This document shows positions 53,486-63,124 of a stretch of DNA of 64,000 nucleotides, piece after piece. The notes under the pieces are model-generated. The model ran no database searches. It saw nothing but the letters and a program-made list of their open reading frames with translations, and was not told the DNA's origin. The DNA is from Alphaproteobacteria bacterium. Lineage in GTDB: Bacteria > Pseudomonadota > Alphaproteobacteria > SMXS01. Both the position numbers and the translations under genes were made by a program. Every line of letters begins with the position of its first letter. The first letter of the stretch is position 1. The DNA is taken from contig WGNW01000010.1 in NCBI GenBank assembly GCA_016124315.1, positions 26,628 to 90,627 on the forward strand. Reading direction: 5' to 3'.

Positions 53486-55417
53486 CTATTCGGCCTGGAA
53501 CACCAGCAGCACGTTGCCGGGCATCTTGCCGGAGAAGCCGTAGCCCGAGTTGACGATCAGCATGCCCTTGTAGGCGATGGGCGCTGCGCCGCCGCCGATG
53601 GAGCCGCCGCGGGCCACCGTGCCGTTGACCGTGTCGTAGTCCCTCACCGTGTCGTAGTCCCACAGCACCTTGCCGTCGGCGGTATCGTAGATGCGGACGT
53701 GGCCGTCATTGGCGCCGGCCAGCAGCAGCTCGGGCGTGGCGGTGATCGCCCCCGAATAGCCCGGGTGGCAGAACTGCTTGCCGTCGCAGACGTCCTCCGA
53801 CGGGGCCTGCCAGACGTAGTTGCCGGTCTTGATGTCGAGGGCGTACATGCCGGGTCGCGGCGGGTCCGGATAGACGTTGCCGTCCGGCACGTCGGAGACC
53901 GGCGCGAACACCGTGTCGCCGGCCACCGCGATACCGAAGTGGATGCCGGCGACCACGCCGCCGCGGCCGATCTTGTGCTTCCACGCCAGCTTGCCGCTGT
54001 CGGCGTAGAGGCCGTACATGATGCTCGACTTCTGCCCGGCCAGGATGTAGTCGCGCCCGTCGCTGGCGGTGGCGAGAGCGGTGCCGGCGCCGAAGTCGAA
54101 GTCCGGGCCGTCCTGCTTCGGGCAGTTGGTCTTGTCGGCCGCTTCGCAGGCGCCGTTCCAGGCGTCGTCCTCGGTGGCCTGGTAATGCCAGACGATCTTG
54201 CCGGTCTTCATGTCGATGGCGACGATGGAGTCGCTCAGGTCGGTGGGCGGCGACGAGTAGTTGTCGCCGGTCGCCTGGTAGAGCAGGCCGCGCTTCTCGT
54301 CGATCGAGGGCGAGTTCCACAGCGCCACGCCCGACGGACCGAACTGCTTGGCGCCGGCGGCATTGACGCCGCGCTCCTTCGGCTCGGGCACCATGAAGGT
54401 CTGCCACTTCACCGTGCCGGTCTTGGCGTCGAGCGCCACCAGCGAGCCGCGGAAGGTGCAGCATTCGTAGCTGGCGTCGATGCGCGCCTCCTCCAGCGAC
54501 GACACCGGCACGTAGAGCGTGTCGTCATGCAGCACCGGCGCGGCGGTGATGGTGATGTTGGGATGATCGCCGGGGCGCATCCGCCACGCCAGCTCGCCGG
54601 TGCGCGCCTTGACCGCGTAGACGTTGCCGATCAGGTCGCCGAAATAGACCAGCGGGTCGGCCGACTTGTCGCCCGCCTTCCACGGCGAGACGACGATGCC
54701 GGTGCGCACCTCTGCGCCGGCATGGAACGTCCAGCGGGCGCAGCCGGTCTGGCGGTCCAGCGCGAACACGGTGCCGTCGTGGCTGCCGACGAAGATCGCG
54801 CCCGCCGCCAGCGCCGGCTGGGAGCGGGAGCGGACCGCGTTGGGGAACGACAGCGCCCATTTCAGCTTCAGCTTGCCCACATTGGCGTGGTCGAGCCCGG
54901 CGGTCTTGGTGTCGATGAAGTGGTCGCTATGCGGCTCCAGGCCCCAGCCGCTGAACACCGGCGGCTCGCCGACGTCGAATGGCGAGGCGCCGTCCGCGCA
55001 CATCAGCGGCGGCGCCACCTTGTCGGCCGAGCCCAGCTTGCGCTTCGACAGGTATTCGGCGACGGCGATCTTGTCGTCGTCGGTCAGGCCCGCGGCCTCC
55101 GCCTGCGCCTTCATCACGCCCTGGGTGAGCGCCCGGTAGATGGATTCCGGCGTCATCAGCGACAGCATGGCCCGCTGCGGCGCCCGGTTCAGGCCCTTCT
55201 CGTGGCAAGCGGAACAGATGTTGGCGTAGACCTCGCCGCCGCGCCCGGCCTTCGCCGGATCCAGCTTGTCGAAGTCGCCACGATAGGCGTCATGCGGCGA
55301 CGCCGCCTCCTTGACCGGCTGCGGCTCGGCGGGCTTCTCCGCCTCCTTCTTCTCGCCGCACCCACCAAGGGCCAAGGCGGCCAGCAGCACGCCGGCCACG
55401 ATCCTGTTGAGGCTCAT
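53486..55417 (-). CDS. PQQ-type beta-propeller dehydrogenase with N-terminal cytochrome c domain (polyvinyl-alcohol-dehydrogenase-like)
   Basis: Lipobox LALGGCG; CSACH haem c motif; propeller blades (FVGSHDGTVFALDRQTGCARWTF; GSLVALDAKTGTVKW); vicinal CC (DASYECCTFRG). Confidence 0.88.
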   Translation of the reverse strand: MSLNRIVAGVLLAALALGGCGEKKEAEKPAEPQPVKEAASPHDAYRGDFDKLDPAKAGRGGEVYANICSACHEKGLNRAPQRAMLSLMTPESIYRALTQGVMKAQAEAAGLTDDDKIAVAEYLSKRKLGSADKVAPPLMCADGASPFDVGEPPVFSGWGLEPHSDHFIDTKTAGLDHANVGKLKLKWALSFPNAVRSRSQPALAAGAIFVGSHDGTVFALDRQTGCARWTFHAGAEVRTGIVVSPWKAGDKSADPLVYFGDLIGNVYAVKARTGELAWRMRPGDHPNITITAAPVLHDDTLYVPVSSLEEARIDASYECCTFRGSLVALDAKTGTVKWQTFMVPEPKERGVNAAGAKQFGPSGVALWNSPSIDEKRGLLYQATGDNYSSPPTDLSDSIVAIDMKTGKIVWHYQATEDDAWNGACEAADKTNCPKQDGPDFDFGAGTALATASDGRDYILAGQKSSIMYGLYADSGKLAWKHKIGRGGVVAGIHFGIAVAGDTVFAPVSDVPDGNVYPDPPRPGMYALDIKTGNYVWQAPSEDVCDGKQFCHPGYSGAITATPELLLAGANDGHVRIYDTADGKVLWDYDTVRDYDTVNGTVARGGSIGGGAAPIAYKGMLIVNSGYGFSGKMPGNVLLVFQAE

Positions 55418-55564
55418 GCTCTCTCCCCGTTTCCTGCCGCGGCGACGGCGCCGCAGCCTTCCCGTTCAGCTTCCGCCTGGCAACGCTTTACCGCATCTTT
55501 ACCCGGCGAAGCCACAACCATGTGGGCAGGCCCTTCCTCGGACCCGCTCAAATGGTTCTACGCA

Positions 55565-55740
55565 TCAGAACTTCACCCGGACCGAGCCGCGCACCGTGAA
55601 GGGCTCGACCGGGTGGAAGTGGATGTCGTCGACGCCCGAGGATTTCTCCCGACAGGCATGACTCTTTGTACGCGATATCGTTGTCCTTGCGGTTCAGCAA
55701 GTTGAGCAGTTTGAGTCCGACCGACATGCCCGCGTCTGCG
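55565..55740 (-). pseudogene. C-terminal remnant of a TonB-dependent receptor, frameshifted
   Basis: Minus strand VGLKLLNLLNRKDNDIAYKESCLSGE, then in another frame SSGVDDIHFHPVEPFTVRGSVRVKF-stop: the usual receptor C-terminus split across frames, no body. Confidence 0.8.
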
Positions 55741-55758
55741 TTGCATGCCGAGGTCTCG

Positions 55759-56775
55759 CTAGGATACCGGAACGAACGCCCATAGCCTCTCCACCATCCA
55801 GAACGCCGCCAGGGAGCCGACCACATAGGCCGCCGGCCGCTCGACCCTTGGCAGCAGTCGGTCGGGCGCCAGCCGCTCGCGGCCGAGAGCGCGGGTGACG
55901 GCCAGCATGGCGACGATCAGCGCGCCGATGAACATCAGCTGCCCCGCCTCCACCCCGACGTTGAAGAACAGCAGCGCGGTGGGCACTTCGGTCTGGGGCA
56001 TGCCGGTCTCGCCGAGAGCGGCGGCGAAGCCGAAGCCGTGCAGGAACCCGAAGCTGCCCGAGACGGCGACGGGATAGCGCCAGGTCAGCGTGTCGCGGCG
56101 CGGCCGGGCGATCTCGGTGGGGAGGAAGACGATGCTGAGCGCGATCGCCGCCTCGACCGGCGGCACGGGCACATGGACCAGCCGCAGCGCCGCCAGCGCC
56201 AGGGTGATGGAATGGGCCACGGTGAAGCCGGTCACGACGATCAGGATGCGCCGCCCCGTGCCGGCGATCAGCAGCAGGCAGGCGAGGAACAGCAGGTGGT
56301 CGACGCCGCTCAGGATGTGGTGGACGCCCAGCATGAAGTACTGCCCGGCCACACCCGTCGCCGTCTCCGGGTCGGGGATGCCGATCGAGAGCGTCTCGGG
56401 CGGAGACACCACGGTGCGGGTTTCGCCCGACAGCCAGGAGACCCGCAGCATGGTGGAGAGCGACGGGTTGAACTCCGGATATTTCAGGGTCACCGTGCCG
56501 CCGCCCAGACCGTCCGTGCACCGGTAGAGGGCCTGAACGGAATAGGCGGGCCTGGCGGACGCCTGGCCGCCGGCGCGCAGGCAGCCGTCGGGCAGCCGGG
56601 CGCTCGGCACGTCGAAGATCGGCACCGATGGCGGCGTGACCACCCGCGCCAGGTAAAGGTCGCCGCCCTGCTGGGCGATCGAGACCAGCACCGGCCGGCT
56701 GTCGTGCGCCTGGACGGCCGCCGGCAACAGGGCGAGGGCGGCGGCGAGCAGAAGCCGTGCCAGCCGGCCCCTCAT
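55759..56775 (-). CDS. HupE/UreJ-type membrane protein
   Basis: GVHHILSGVDHLLFLACLLLIAGTGRRILIVVTGFTVAHSITLALAAL...SGSFGFLHGFGFAAAL..LFFNVGVEAGQLMFI; overlaps upstream stop (ATGA). Confidence 0.9.
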   Translation of the reverse strand: MRGRLARLLLAAALALLPAAVQAHDSRPVLVSIAQQGGDLYLARVVTPPSVPIFDVPSARLPDGCLRAGGQASARPAYSVQALYRCTDGLGGGTVTLKYPEFNPSLSTMLRVSWLSGETRTVVSPPETLSIGIPDPETATGVAGQYFMLGVHHILSGVDHLLFLACLLLIAGTGRRILIVVTGFTVAHSITLALAALRLVHVPVPPVEAAIALSIVFLPTEIARPRRDTLTWRYPVAVSGSFGFLHGFGFAAALGETGMPQTEVPTALLFFNVGVEAGQLMFIGALIVAMLAVTRALGRERLAPDRLLPRVERPAAYVVGSLAAFWMVERLWAFVPVS

Positions 56776-57713
56776 TGGCTCGACGCCTGGTCGAAGACCT
56801 TCGGCCGCACCCGCAGGTCGACCTTGTACTGGGCGACCATCTGGTCCTCGAGCTTGCGCTGCCGTTCCCGCGCCTCGTCGGCCAGATAGTCCTGGCGCAC
56901 CTGGGCCCGAATCTCCGCAAGCGGCTGCAGGTGCTCGGTCTCCTTCTTCGTGATCATCACCAGGTGGACGCCGTAGGCGGACTCCACCGGGCCCTGCCAC
57001 TGCCCCGGCTCGGCCTTCATGGCGAACACCGCCTGGGCGAACGGACTGCCGAAATGGGCGGCCAGCGCCTCCGGCGTATCCTCGACGTAGTTCACGTTGT
57101 AGAGGAAGTGGTCGCCGTAGCGGGAGGCGTCGTCGAAGCCCACATGCTGCCGGTTGAGGGTCTCCAGCGCGGCCTTCGCCCGCTGGCGCGCCGTTTCCAG
57201 CCCGCCGCGGTCGGCGCTGAAGAACACGTGGGTCATGGTGAGCTGCGGCTGCACCATGTAGGCTTGGCGGTGCGCTTGGTAGTAGCCCTGCAGCGCGTCG
57301 TCGGACACGTTCGGCGACGGCGCGGTGGCGTTCCCGGTCACGAACTCCAGCGTCTGGATCATCCGGCGCTTGATCACGTAGTCGGACGAACCCAGACCCA
57401 GCGACTTGGCCTCCCGGTAGAGCGCTTCCTCTCGGACATAGTCGCGGACCGTGCGGGCCAGCTGGTCCGGGCCCATGGCGTCGAGGGTGGCCTCGGCATG
57501 GGCGGCGTCGAAGGTCTTGGTCCGGTACTGGATGAACTCGAGCAGCGCCGGCCTGTCCACGACGATGCGCGAATCGTCCCCGCCGCCGCCGTCCGGCGTC
57601 ACCGCCGAATAGACGGCGAACAGTGCGAGCCCTGCCGCCAGGAAGTGGGTCAGCGGGTCGGCGAGGACCCGCCGGACCGACCAGCGGCCGGAGCGCGCGT
57701 CCTCCCTGCTCAC
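56772..57713 (-). CDS. membrane-anchored parvulin-type peptidylprolyl isomerase (PpiC-like)
   Basis: GTG start overlapping upstream stop (GTGA); TM near N-terminus; QLTMTHVFFSADRGG...FAQAVFAMKAEPGQWQGPVESAYGVHLVMITKKE. Confidence 0.85.
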   Translation of the reverse strand: MSREDARSGRWSVRRVLADPLTHFLAAGLALFAVYSAVTPDGGGGDDSRIVVDRPALLEFIQYRTKTFDAAHAEATLDAMGPDQLARTVRDYVREEALYREAKSLGLGSSDYVIKRRMIQTLEFVTGNATAPSPNVSDDALQGYYQAHRQAYMVQPQLTMTHVFFSADRGGLETARQRAKAALETLNRQHVGFDDASRYGDHFLYNVNYVEDTPEALAAHFGSPFAQAVFAMKAEPGQWQGPVESAYGVHLVMITKKETEHLQPLAEIRAQVRQDYLADEARERQRKLEDQMVAQYKVDLRVRPKVFDQASSQ

Positions 57714-59596
57714 GGGGTGTACCAGATGGGCGAGGTGTAGGCCCGGTCCTGGACGGTCATCGGCACCTTCTCGGGCATGTCGATCTGGTAGAACTTGGCG
57801 TCGTAGGCGGTCCAGCGGGGCTTGGGGATCTCGATCACCCTTGCGTAGTAGAACGAGCGCTGCGAGGCGTCGAAGTCGGGGTCGCTCCACACCGTCGCCA
57901 GCTGGGCGGCGCCGATGCTGTTGTCGTAGGAGGCGTTCTTGACGTCGACGGTCGAGCCCACGGGCGGCGCCTTGCCGGTCTGCGGGTCGACCTTGCGGCC
58001 GTTGGAGAGCGCCACGTCGTAGATCTTCTCGTGGGTCTTGCCGGCGGCGTCGAGCCAGCCCTTGATGATCTGGATGCGGTCCAGGTTGGCGTCCTCCGGA
58101 TCCTTGGCGGCCATCACCATGAACACCGGCGCCTTGCCCTGGGGCGCGTGCGTCAGGTCGCCGCCCATGGGCACGCCTTCCTTGTAGCCGACCTTCACGT
58201 AGTCGGGCCGGCTCACGTCGCCGGACTTGTAGTCCCAGCCGCCGAAGAAGCGCACGACGATGCGTGAGCCGGTGGTGGCGTAGACCTCGCGCCGCTTCAT
58301 GGCGGCGAACAGCGCGTCGCGGGTGTTCTCGGTCGCCCAGACCGCCGCCAGGCCCGACGCGCTCAGCTTCCAGTTGGGCGCGTATTCCAGATGCGCCATC
58401 AGCTGCTCCCAGCGGTCGGCGCTCGGCTCGGAGCCCTTGAACTTGCCGAAGAAGTTGTCCTCGGACGTGGTCGACAGCGAGGTGTGCTCGTCGGTGCTGC
58501 CGATCATGCCGAACTTGAACGGGTTGGCGCCGAGCTTGGCCTCGAAGGCCAGACCCTTCTTCAGCGCCGAGCGCGCATAGGAGCCGGGCAGCATGTCGGG
58601 CGTGGTCTTGTGGGTGCCCATGATGTTGTACTCGTCCCACCGCTCGAAGTCGGCGAACTCGTCGGTCGGCGAGAGCACCGGGTCGGTCTCGCTGTCGCCC
58701 TTGATCTGGGTGACCTCGACGATGGGCTCCCAGCGCGAACGGGTTTCCGCGTAGGCCTTGGTGAGCGGCTTGCCCATCAGGGTCTCGTCGGCGAACATCA
58801 GGCCGTTGCTGAGGTTGCTGTTGTGGGGAATGGCGATCACCTCGCCGCCGGTCTTCTGCTCGTAGCGGGAGAGGTAGCGCCACAGGTCCTCGGGATCGAT
58901 GCTGTCCTGGGCCGAGAACGGCAGCACCTTGGTCACGGTCTTCCAGCCGTCCTTGAAGATCACGCAGCGGTGCAGGTTGTTGCCGTCGAGCATCGACGTC
59001 CACTCGTAGCCGCTGAACGCGGTGAAGACGCCCGGCTCGTTGTACTGGTCGGCGGTCCGCGCCACGTCCTGCCAGACCGACTTCTGGAAGTCCTCCGGCA
59101 GCTTGTAGCGGTCGGGCGACGGCTGGTTGGGCGCCGTGCGGTCGGTGACGCTGGAGACGAACTCGCCCATCATCTCGGCCTTCTTGCCGGCGTCGATGAG
59201 CTGCTGCCAGCGCTTGCCGACCTGGGAGTCGACCAGCAGCGGATCGTGGATGTCAAAGCGGTAATAGGCGCCGATGTATTCGGCGTGGTCGGTGACCGCC
59301 AGGAAGTCGAGCGGTCGCTTGAGGCGCGCCTTGACGCCGTTGGAGGCGACCACCTCCTCGCCGCGGGCGAACCGGTAGGCGTCGGCCGGCGAGAGGTTGG
59401 TGTCGCCCATGATGTAGGCGTCGGGAGAGTTGCGCGTGTGGTGGTGCAGGTCGCCGAAATAGACGTTCTTGGGGTAGTCCTCGCCCACGCCCGGCGAATA
59501 GGGCTGCTGCTGGGCCATGACGGCGGCCGTTCCAGCCACCAGTGAAATCGCCATTGCCGAAGCGCCCACCGTCAGGCGCCGTTTCCCTTTGCTCAT
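57710..59596 (-). CDS. DUF3604 family protein
   Basis: KNVYFGDLHHHTRNSPDAYIMGDTNLSPADAYRFARGEEV..LDFLAVTDHAEYIG..TAFSGYEWTSM; PHP-like HxH and DHAE motifs. Confidence 0.92.
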   Translation of the reverse strand: MSKGKRRLTVGASAMAISLVAGTAAVMAQQQPYSPGVGEDYPKNVYFGDLHHHTRNSPDAYIMGDTNLSPADAYRFARGEEVVASNGVKARLKRPLDFLAVTDHAEYIGAYYRFDIHDPLLVDSQVGKRWQQLIDAGKKAEMMGEFVSSVTDRTAPNQPSPDRYKLPEDFQKSVWQDVARTADQYNEPGVFTAFSGYEWTSMLDGNNLHRCVIFKDGWKTVTKVLPFSAQDSIDPEDLWRYLSRYEQKTGGEVIAIPHNSNLSNGLMFADETLMGKPLTKAYAETRSRWEPIVEVTQIKGDSETDPVLSPTDEFADFERWDEYNIMGTHKTTPDMLPGSYARSALKKGLAFEAKLGANPFKFGMIGSTDEHTSLSTTSEDNFFGKFKGSEPSADRWEQLMAHLEYAPNWKLSASGLAAVWATENTRDALFAAMKRREVYATTGSRIVVRFFGGWDYKSGDVSRPDYVKVGYKEGVPMGGDLTHAPQGKAPVFMVMAAKDPEDANLDRIQIIKGWLDAAGKTHEKIYDVALSNGRKVDPQTGKAPPVGSTVDVKNASYDNSIGAAQLATVWSDPDFDASQRSFYYARVIEIPKPRWTAYDAKFYQIDMPEKVPMTVQDRAYTSPIWYTP

Positions 59597-59655
59597 CTTC
59601 CGTCTCTCCCGTTTGCGCACCGAATAGGGCGCGGTCTTCCCCCTCCCCGAAAAAT

Positions 59656-59695
59656 GGAAGGCGCCCGCCGCCGCTGCCGGCGAGAGGCGCCTTCC
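59656..59695 (-). terminator. rho-independent terminator downstream of TonB receptor
   Basis: Perfect 10-bp arms GGAAGGCGCC / GGCGCCTTCC followed on the minus strand by ATTTTTCGG. Confidence 0.8.
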
Positions 59696-59723
59696 CAGGG
59701 GAGTTCACATCATCGTCGATCGT

Positions 59724-62093
59724 CTAGAGGTGCCAGGACAGCTCGACGCCCCAGTGCCGTGGCTCGCTCAGGCCGTAGGTGTCGAACAGCGCAGCCACCT
59801 CGGTGATGTTGTTGAGGTAGATGTCGTTGGTCAGGTTCTTGCCGTAGAACGAGATGCTGTAGCGGTCGTCGATGTCCTTGAAGGTGATGCTGGCGTCCAC
59901 CAGGTCGACCTTGCCGCGCCAGCCGCGGTCCGAGCCGCTGGTCGACACGTTCAGGTTGCTCACATGGGTGTAGTTGGCGTTGAGCACGATGGAGCCGGCA
60001 TTGCCCACGTCGAACTCATAGGTGGCGCCGAGGGTGATCTGGAACTTGGGCGCACGCTGGAACGGCGTGTTCGAAAGATCCTCGTCCACCAGGTAGTTGC
60101 CCGGCCCCGTGCCGCCCGGCGTGGTCACGTTGTTCACGGTCCCGCCACAGTCGGAGGACGGCAGCGAACTGTAGAACTCCGGACCGTTCACGTCGGCGCA
60201 GAAAGCACTGTACTTGGCGTCCAGGTAGCTGACGTTGGCATTGAGCTGCAGGCCGGTGACCGGCACGGCGGTCAGTTCGAGCTCGACACCCTTGATGCTG
60301 GCGCTGGCGGCGTTGGAGGTCACCGTCTCCTGCGGATTGGCGGCGCCGGGCAGGTAGCGGATGACCGTGCGCTGCAGATCCTTGTACTTATTCAGGAACA
60401 GCGCGAAGTTGGCCCGCAGCTTCCGGTCGAACCAGTCGCTCTTCAGGCCGACCTCGAAGCCGTCGACGATCTCGGGGTCATACGGGCCGATGGTGGTCGC
60501 CGTACCGCCGCGGCCGTTCCAGCCGCCGCTCTTGAAGCCGCGCGAGTAGGTGAAGTAGGCCAGCGCGTCGTCGGTGACCTGGTAGGAGACGCCGGCCTTG
60601 GGGCCGAAGTTGCTCCAGCTCACCGGGTCGGGCTCGATCCGCGGACCGGTGTTCGGATACGGACCGAAGGGCTCCTGGAAGAACGACTTGCGCTCCCAGC
60701 TCCAACGGCCGCCGGCGGTCAGGGTCAGGCGGTCGGTGACGTGGTAGTTGCCTTCGGCGAAGGCCGAGAAGCTGTCGTGGCCCTGCCCGGTGTCGCTGAC
60801 GATGTCACTCTCCGCCGACGCGGGCGTGAGGTGCAGCCAGGTGCGGCGGTGCAGGAAGAACTTCTGGTGGAAGTAGAACACGCCTGCCACGAAGTCGAAG
60901 TCGTCCCACGCCGTCGACGCGAAGCGCAACTCGGTCGAGTACTGGCTGTGGGGCGAGTCGCGCGACGTTGCGAACATGGGCACGTCGGTCGCGTCGATGT
61001 CCAGGTAGATGAACGAGTCCGTGTGGCGGTAGTTGGACACCGAGGTGATGACGCCCGGCCCGACGTCCCACACCAGCTCGCCGGTCAGGCCCCAGGTGGT
61101 GTTGTCGATGGCGCCGCCATGATCGAGGCTGGTGGTGACGTTGAAATCGTCCTTGGTGAACTTGCCGTTCATCGGACGCGGCGTGCCGCAGCGGCCCCAG
61201 GTGGCGCAGAGGAGCTGACTGGGCTGGGCGGCGTTGATGCCCGGCGTCGGATCGCTCTTGGTGCGGTTGTACTCGCCGATCAGGGTGAAGGTGAGGTTGT
61301 CGCTGGGCCTGAACCGGATGGTCGGGCGCACCGCGATGGTATCCTCGCGCCCCAGGTGCTTGGTCTGCTGGTCGTTGGCGCTGAGATTGGTGTAGTAGCC
61401 GTTGAAGTTGGTCGACATCATCGCGACGTGCGCGTCGACCTTGTCCTGAATGATCGGAAAATCGACCGAGGCGCGGACGTCGAGGCGGCCATACTGGCCG
61501 AAGGTCAGGCGGCCGCGCGTCTCGAAGTCGCCGGTCGGCCGGCGGGTGCGCACCTGGATGGCGCCGGCCGTGGTGTTACGACCGAACAGGGTACCCTGCG
61601 GACCGCGCAGCACCTCGATGGACTCCACGTCGAACAGGTCGACGCTCGAGTTCTCCGGCTGCGGGATGTAGACGCCGTCGATGAAGATGGCGACCGGCGG
61701 GTCGACCGTCGAATCGTTGTCAGAGTTGCCGATGCCGCGGATGAACACCGTCACCGCGTTGCTGAACGCCCCCAGCCGCGCCAGGTTCACGCTCGGCGCC
61801 GGAAACGCCATGGCGTTGAGCTGGGTGGTGTATTTGAGCGCCAGGTCCTGGCCGCTGATGGCGGTCACTGCGACCGGCGCCTTCTGCAGCGGCTCCTCGC
61901 GCTTGCGCGCGGTGGTGATGACCGTCTCCACCTGGGTGACCGGCGCGGCGCGGACCCGTGCGGGCGCGTCCCCCTCCGCGGCGTATGCCGGCACGCCGCC
62001 GGTGATCGCGGCGAGGCCGAGGCACAGCGCCGCCCCTGAAACTGAATATAATGCTTTGGACAATGGCCAAGCGTTCACGCCAACGCGTGTCAT
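59724..62093 (-). CDS. TonB-dependent receptor
   Basis: VETVITTARKREEPLQKAPVAVTAISGQDL..IRGIGNSDNDSTVDPPVAIFIDGVYIPQPENSSVDLFDVESIEVLRGPQGTLFGRNTTAGAIQV; ends GVELSWHL. Confidence 0.96.
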   Translation of the reverse strand: MTRVGVNAWPLSKALYSVSGAALCLGLAAITGGVPAYAAEGDAPARVRAAPVTQVETVITTARKREEPLQKAPVAVTAISGQDLALKYTTQLNAMAFPAPSVNLARLGAFSNAVTVFIRGIGNSDNDSTVDPPVAIFIDGVYIPQPENSSVDLFDVESIEVLRGPQGTLFGRNTTAGAIQVRTRRPTGDFETRGRLTFGQYGRLDVRASVDFPIIQDKVDAHVAMMSTNFNGYYTNLSANDQQTKHLGREDTIAVRPTIRFRPSDNLTFTLIGEYNRTKSDPTPGINAAQPSQLLCATWGRCGTPRPMNGKFTKDDFNVTTSLDHGGAIDNTTWGLTGELVWDVGPGVITSVSNYRHTDSFIYLDIDATDVPMFATSRDSPHSQYSTELRFASTAWDDFDFVAGVFYFHQKFFLHRRTWLHLTPASAESDIVSDTGQGHDSFSAFAEGNYHVTDRLTLTAGGRWSWERKSFFQEPFGPYPNTGPRIEPDPVSWSNFGPKAGVSYQVTDDALAYFTYSRGFKSGGWNGRGGTATTIGPYDPEIVDGFEVGLKSDWFDRKLRANFALFLNKYKDLQRTVIRYLPGAANPQETVTSNAASASIKGVELELTAVPVTGLQLNANVSYLDAKYSAFCADVNGPEFYSSLPSSDCGGTVNNVTTPGGTGPGNYLVDEDLSNTPFQRAPKFQITLGATYEFDVGNAGSIVLNANYTHVSNLNVSTSGSDRGWRGKVDLVDASITFKDIDDRYSISFYGKNLTNDIYLNNITEVAALFDTYGLSEPRHWGVELSWHL

Positions 62094-62204
62094 CGCACTA
62101 CCCTTCCCGTTGTGGCTTCCCAACGCGGCCTTTCTTGGTGGGGACCGCACATTCAATGCTGTTTTTTTCTGACAGCGCTGTAAACTAATTTGGTAAGAGA
62201 ATCG

Positions 62205-62279
62205 TGGAATTTATTTTCCAAAAGAGATCATATTGCCAAAACAGAAAAATTTTCAGGAGATTGAGGGAAAAATATTCCC
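62205..62279. promoter_or_regulatory. two GGAA-N5/7-TTCC dyads in divergent AT-rich promoter region
   Basis: TGGAA-tttatt-TTCCA (62205-62220) and GGGAA-aaata-TTCCC (62265-62279) between the TonB receptor and XRE regulator genes. Confidence 0.5.
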
Positions 62280-62301
62280 ATTTCCGTAACGAGGAGGGGC
62301 C

Positions 62302-62883
62302 ATGCCCATCAATCTTGAAAGACTTCGCGAAGCGCGCCAGATGAAAGGGCTCACCTTACAGAAAGTGGCCGCCAGGATGGGAATCAGCCCGCCCCAGGTT
62401 CAGCGGCTGGAAACCGGCGAGCGGCGGATGACCATCGACATGCTCGAAGACTATTGCGCCGCCGTGGGTTTAAGCCCGCTGACCCTGTTCAGCGGCGACG
62501 TGCACGTGCCCATCATCGGCGTCATTGACGTGCACTCCAACATCCTGCCGGTTCCCGCCGGCAGCCCCTCCTCCACCCGAGCCCCCCATATCGTGCCCGA
62601 CCCGCAACGACTCGCCGCCGTGCGCTGGGAAGCACGCACCCGGTTCGAGTTGATGACCGGGCACCTGGCGTTTTTCCTCGCTGATGTCAAAGGGGTACCG
62701 GACTACGCCTGGGGACGTCGCTGCCTTCTGCGGCGCGCCGACGGTACCCAGCGCATCGGCTGGCCGTTCCGCGAGGACGGCCAGATCCACATCAACGAGA
62801 CGACGGGCCAGGTGGAATTTAACGTTCGCCTCGAATGGGCCAGCCCGATCCTGGCGATGGTGGCGCCACAGGTTCTGGAATAG
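62302..62883 (+). CDS. XRE-family helix-turn-helix regulator with C-terminal S24-like region
   Basis: LREARQMKGLTLQKVAARMGISPPQVQRLETGERRMTIDMLEDYCAAVGLSPLTLF; RBS CGAGGAGGGG. Confidence 0.88.
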   Translation: MPINLERLREARQMKGLTLQKVAARMGISPPQVQRLETGERRMTIDMLEDYCAAVGLSPLTLFSGDVHVPIIGVIDVHSNILPVPAGSPSSTRAPHIVPDPQRLAAVRWEARTRFELMTGHLAFFLADVKGVPDYAWGRRCLLRRADGTQRIGWPFREDGQIHINETTGQVEFNVRLEWASPILAMVAPQVLE

Positions 62884-63124
62884 CAATATATTTCCTATAT
62901 GGAAATTATTGCCAACAAAGCCGGCCGCGCGTGTAAGGACGTGTAAGGAGGGGAGTAGGCAGCCGTCAACGCCGCGGCACGCGGACGTGCACGGCATAAC
63001 GGGAAGCACGTGCCAGTAGCACGCGCGGCGCGGTGGCCTGACGCCGAATGATCGGACGGACGGCAGTCCGGTTCGCTCACGGAGGGCCCTGGGGCGCGGT
63101 CGATGGCGCCGCGCCCGGGCGAGT

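Noticed and set aside
53279-55705. 808-aa + strand ORF
   Set aside because: Antisense shadow of the PQQ dehydrogenase.
59730-62039. 769-aa + strand ORF
   Set aside because: Antisense shadow of the TonB-dependent receptor.
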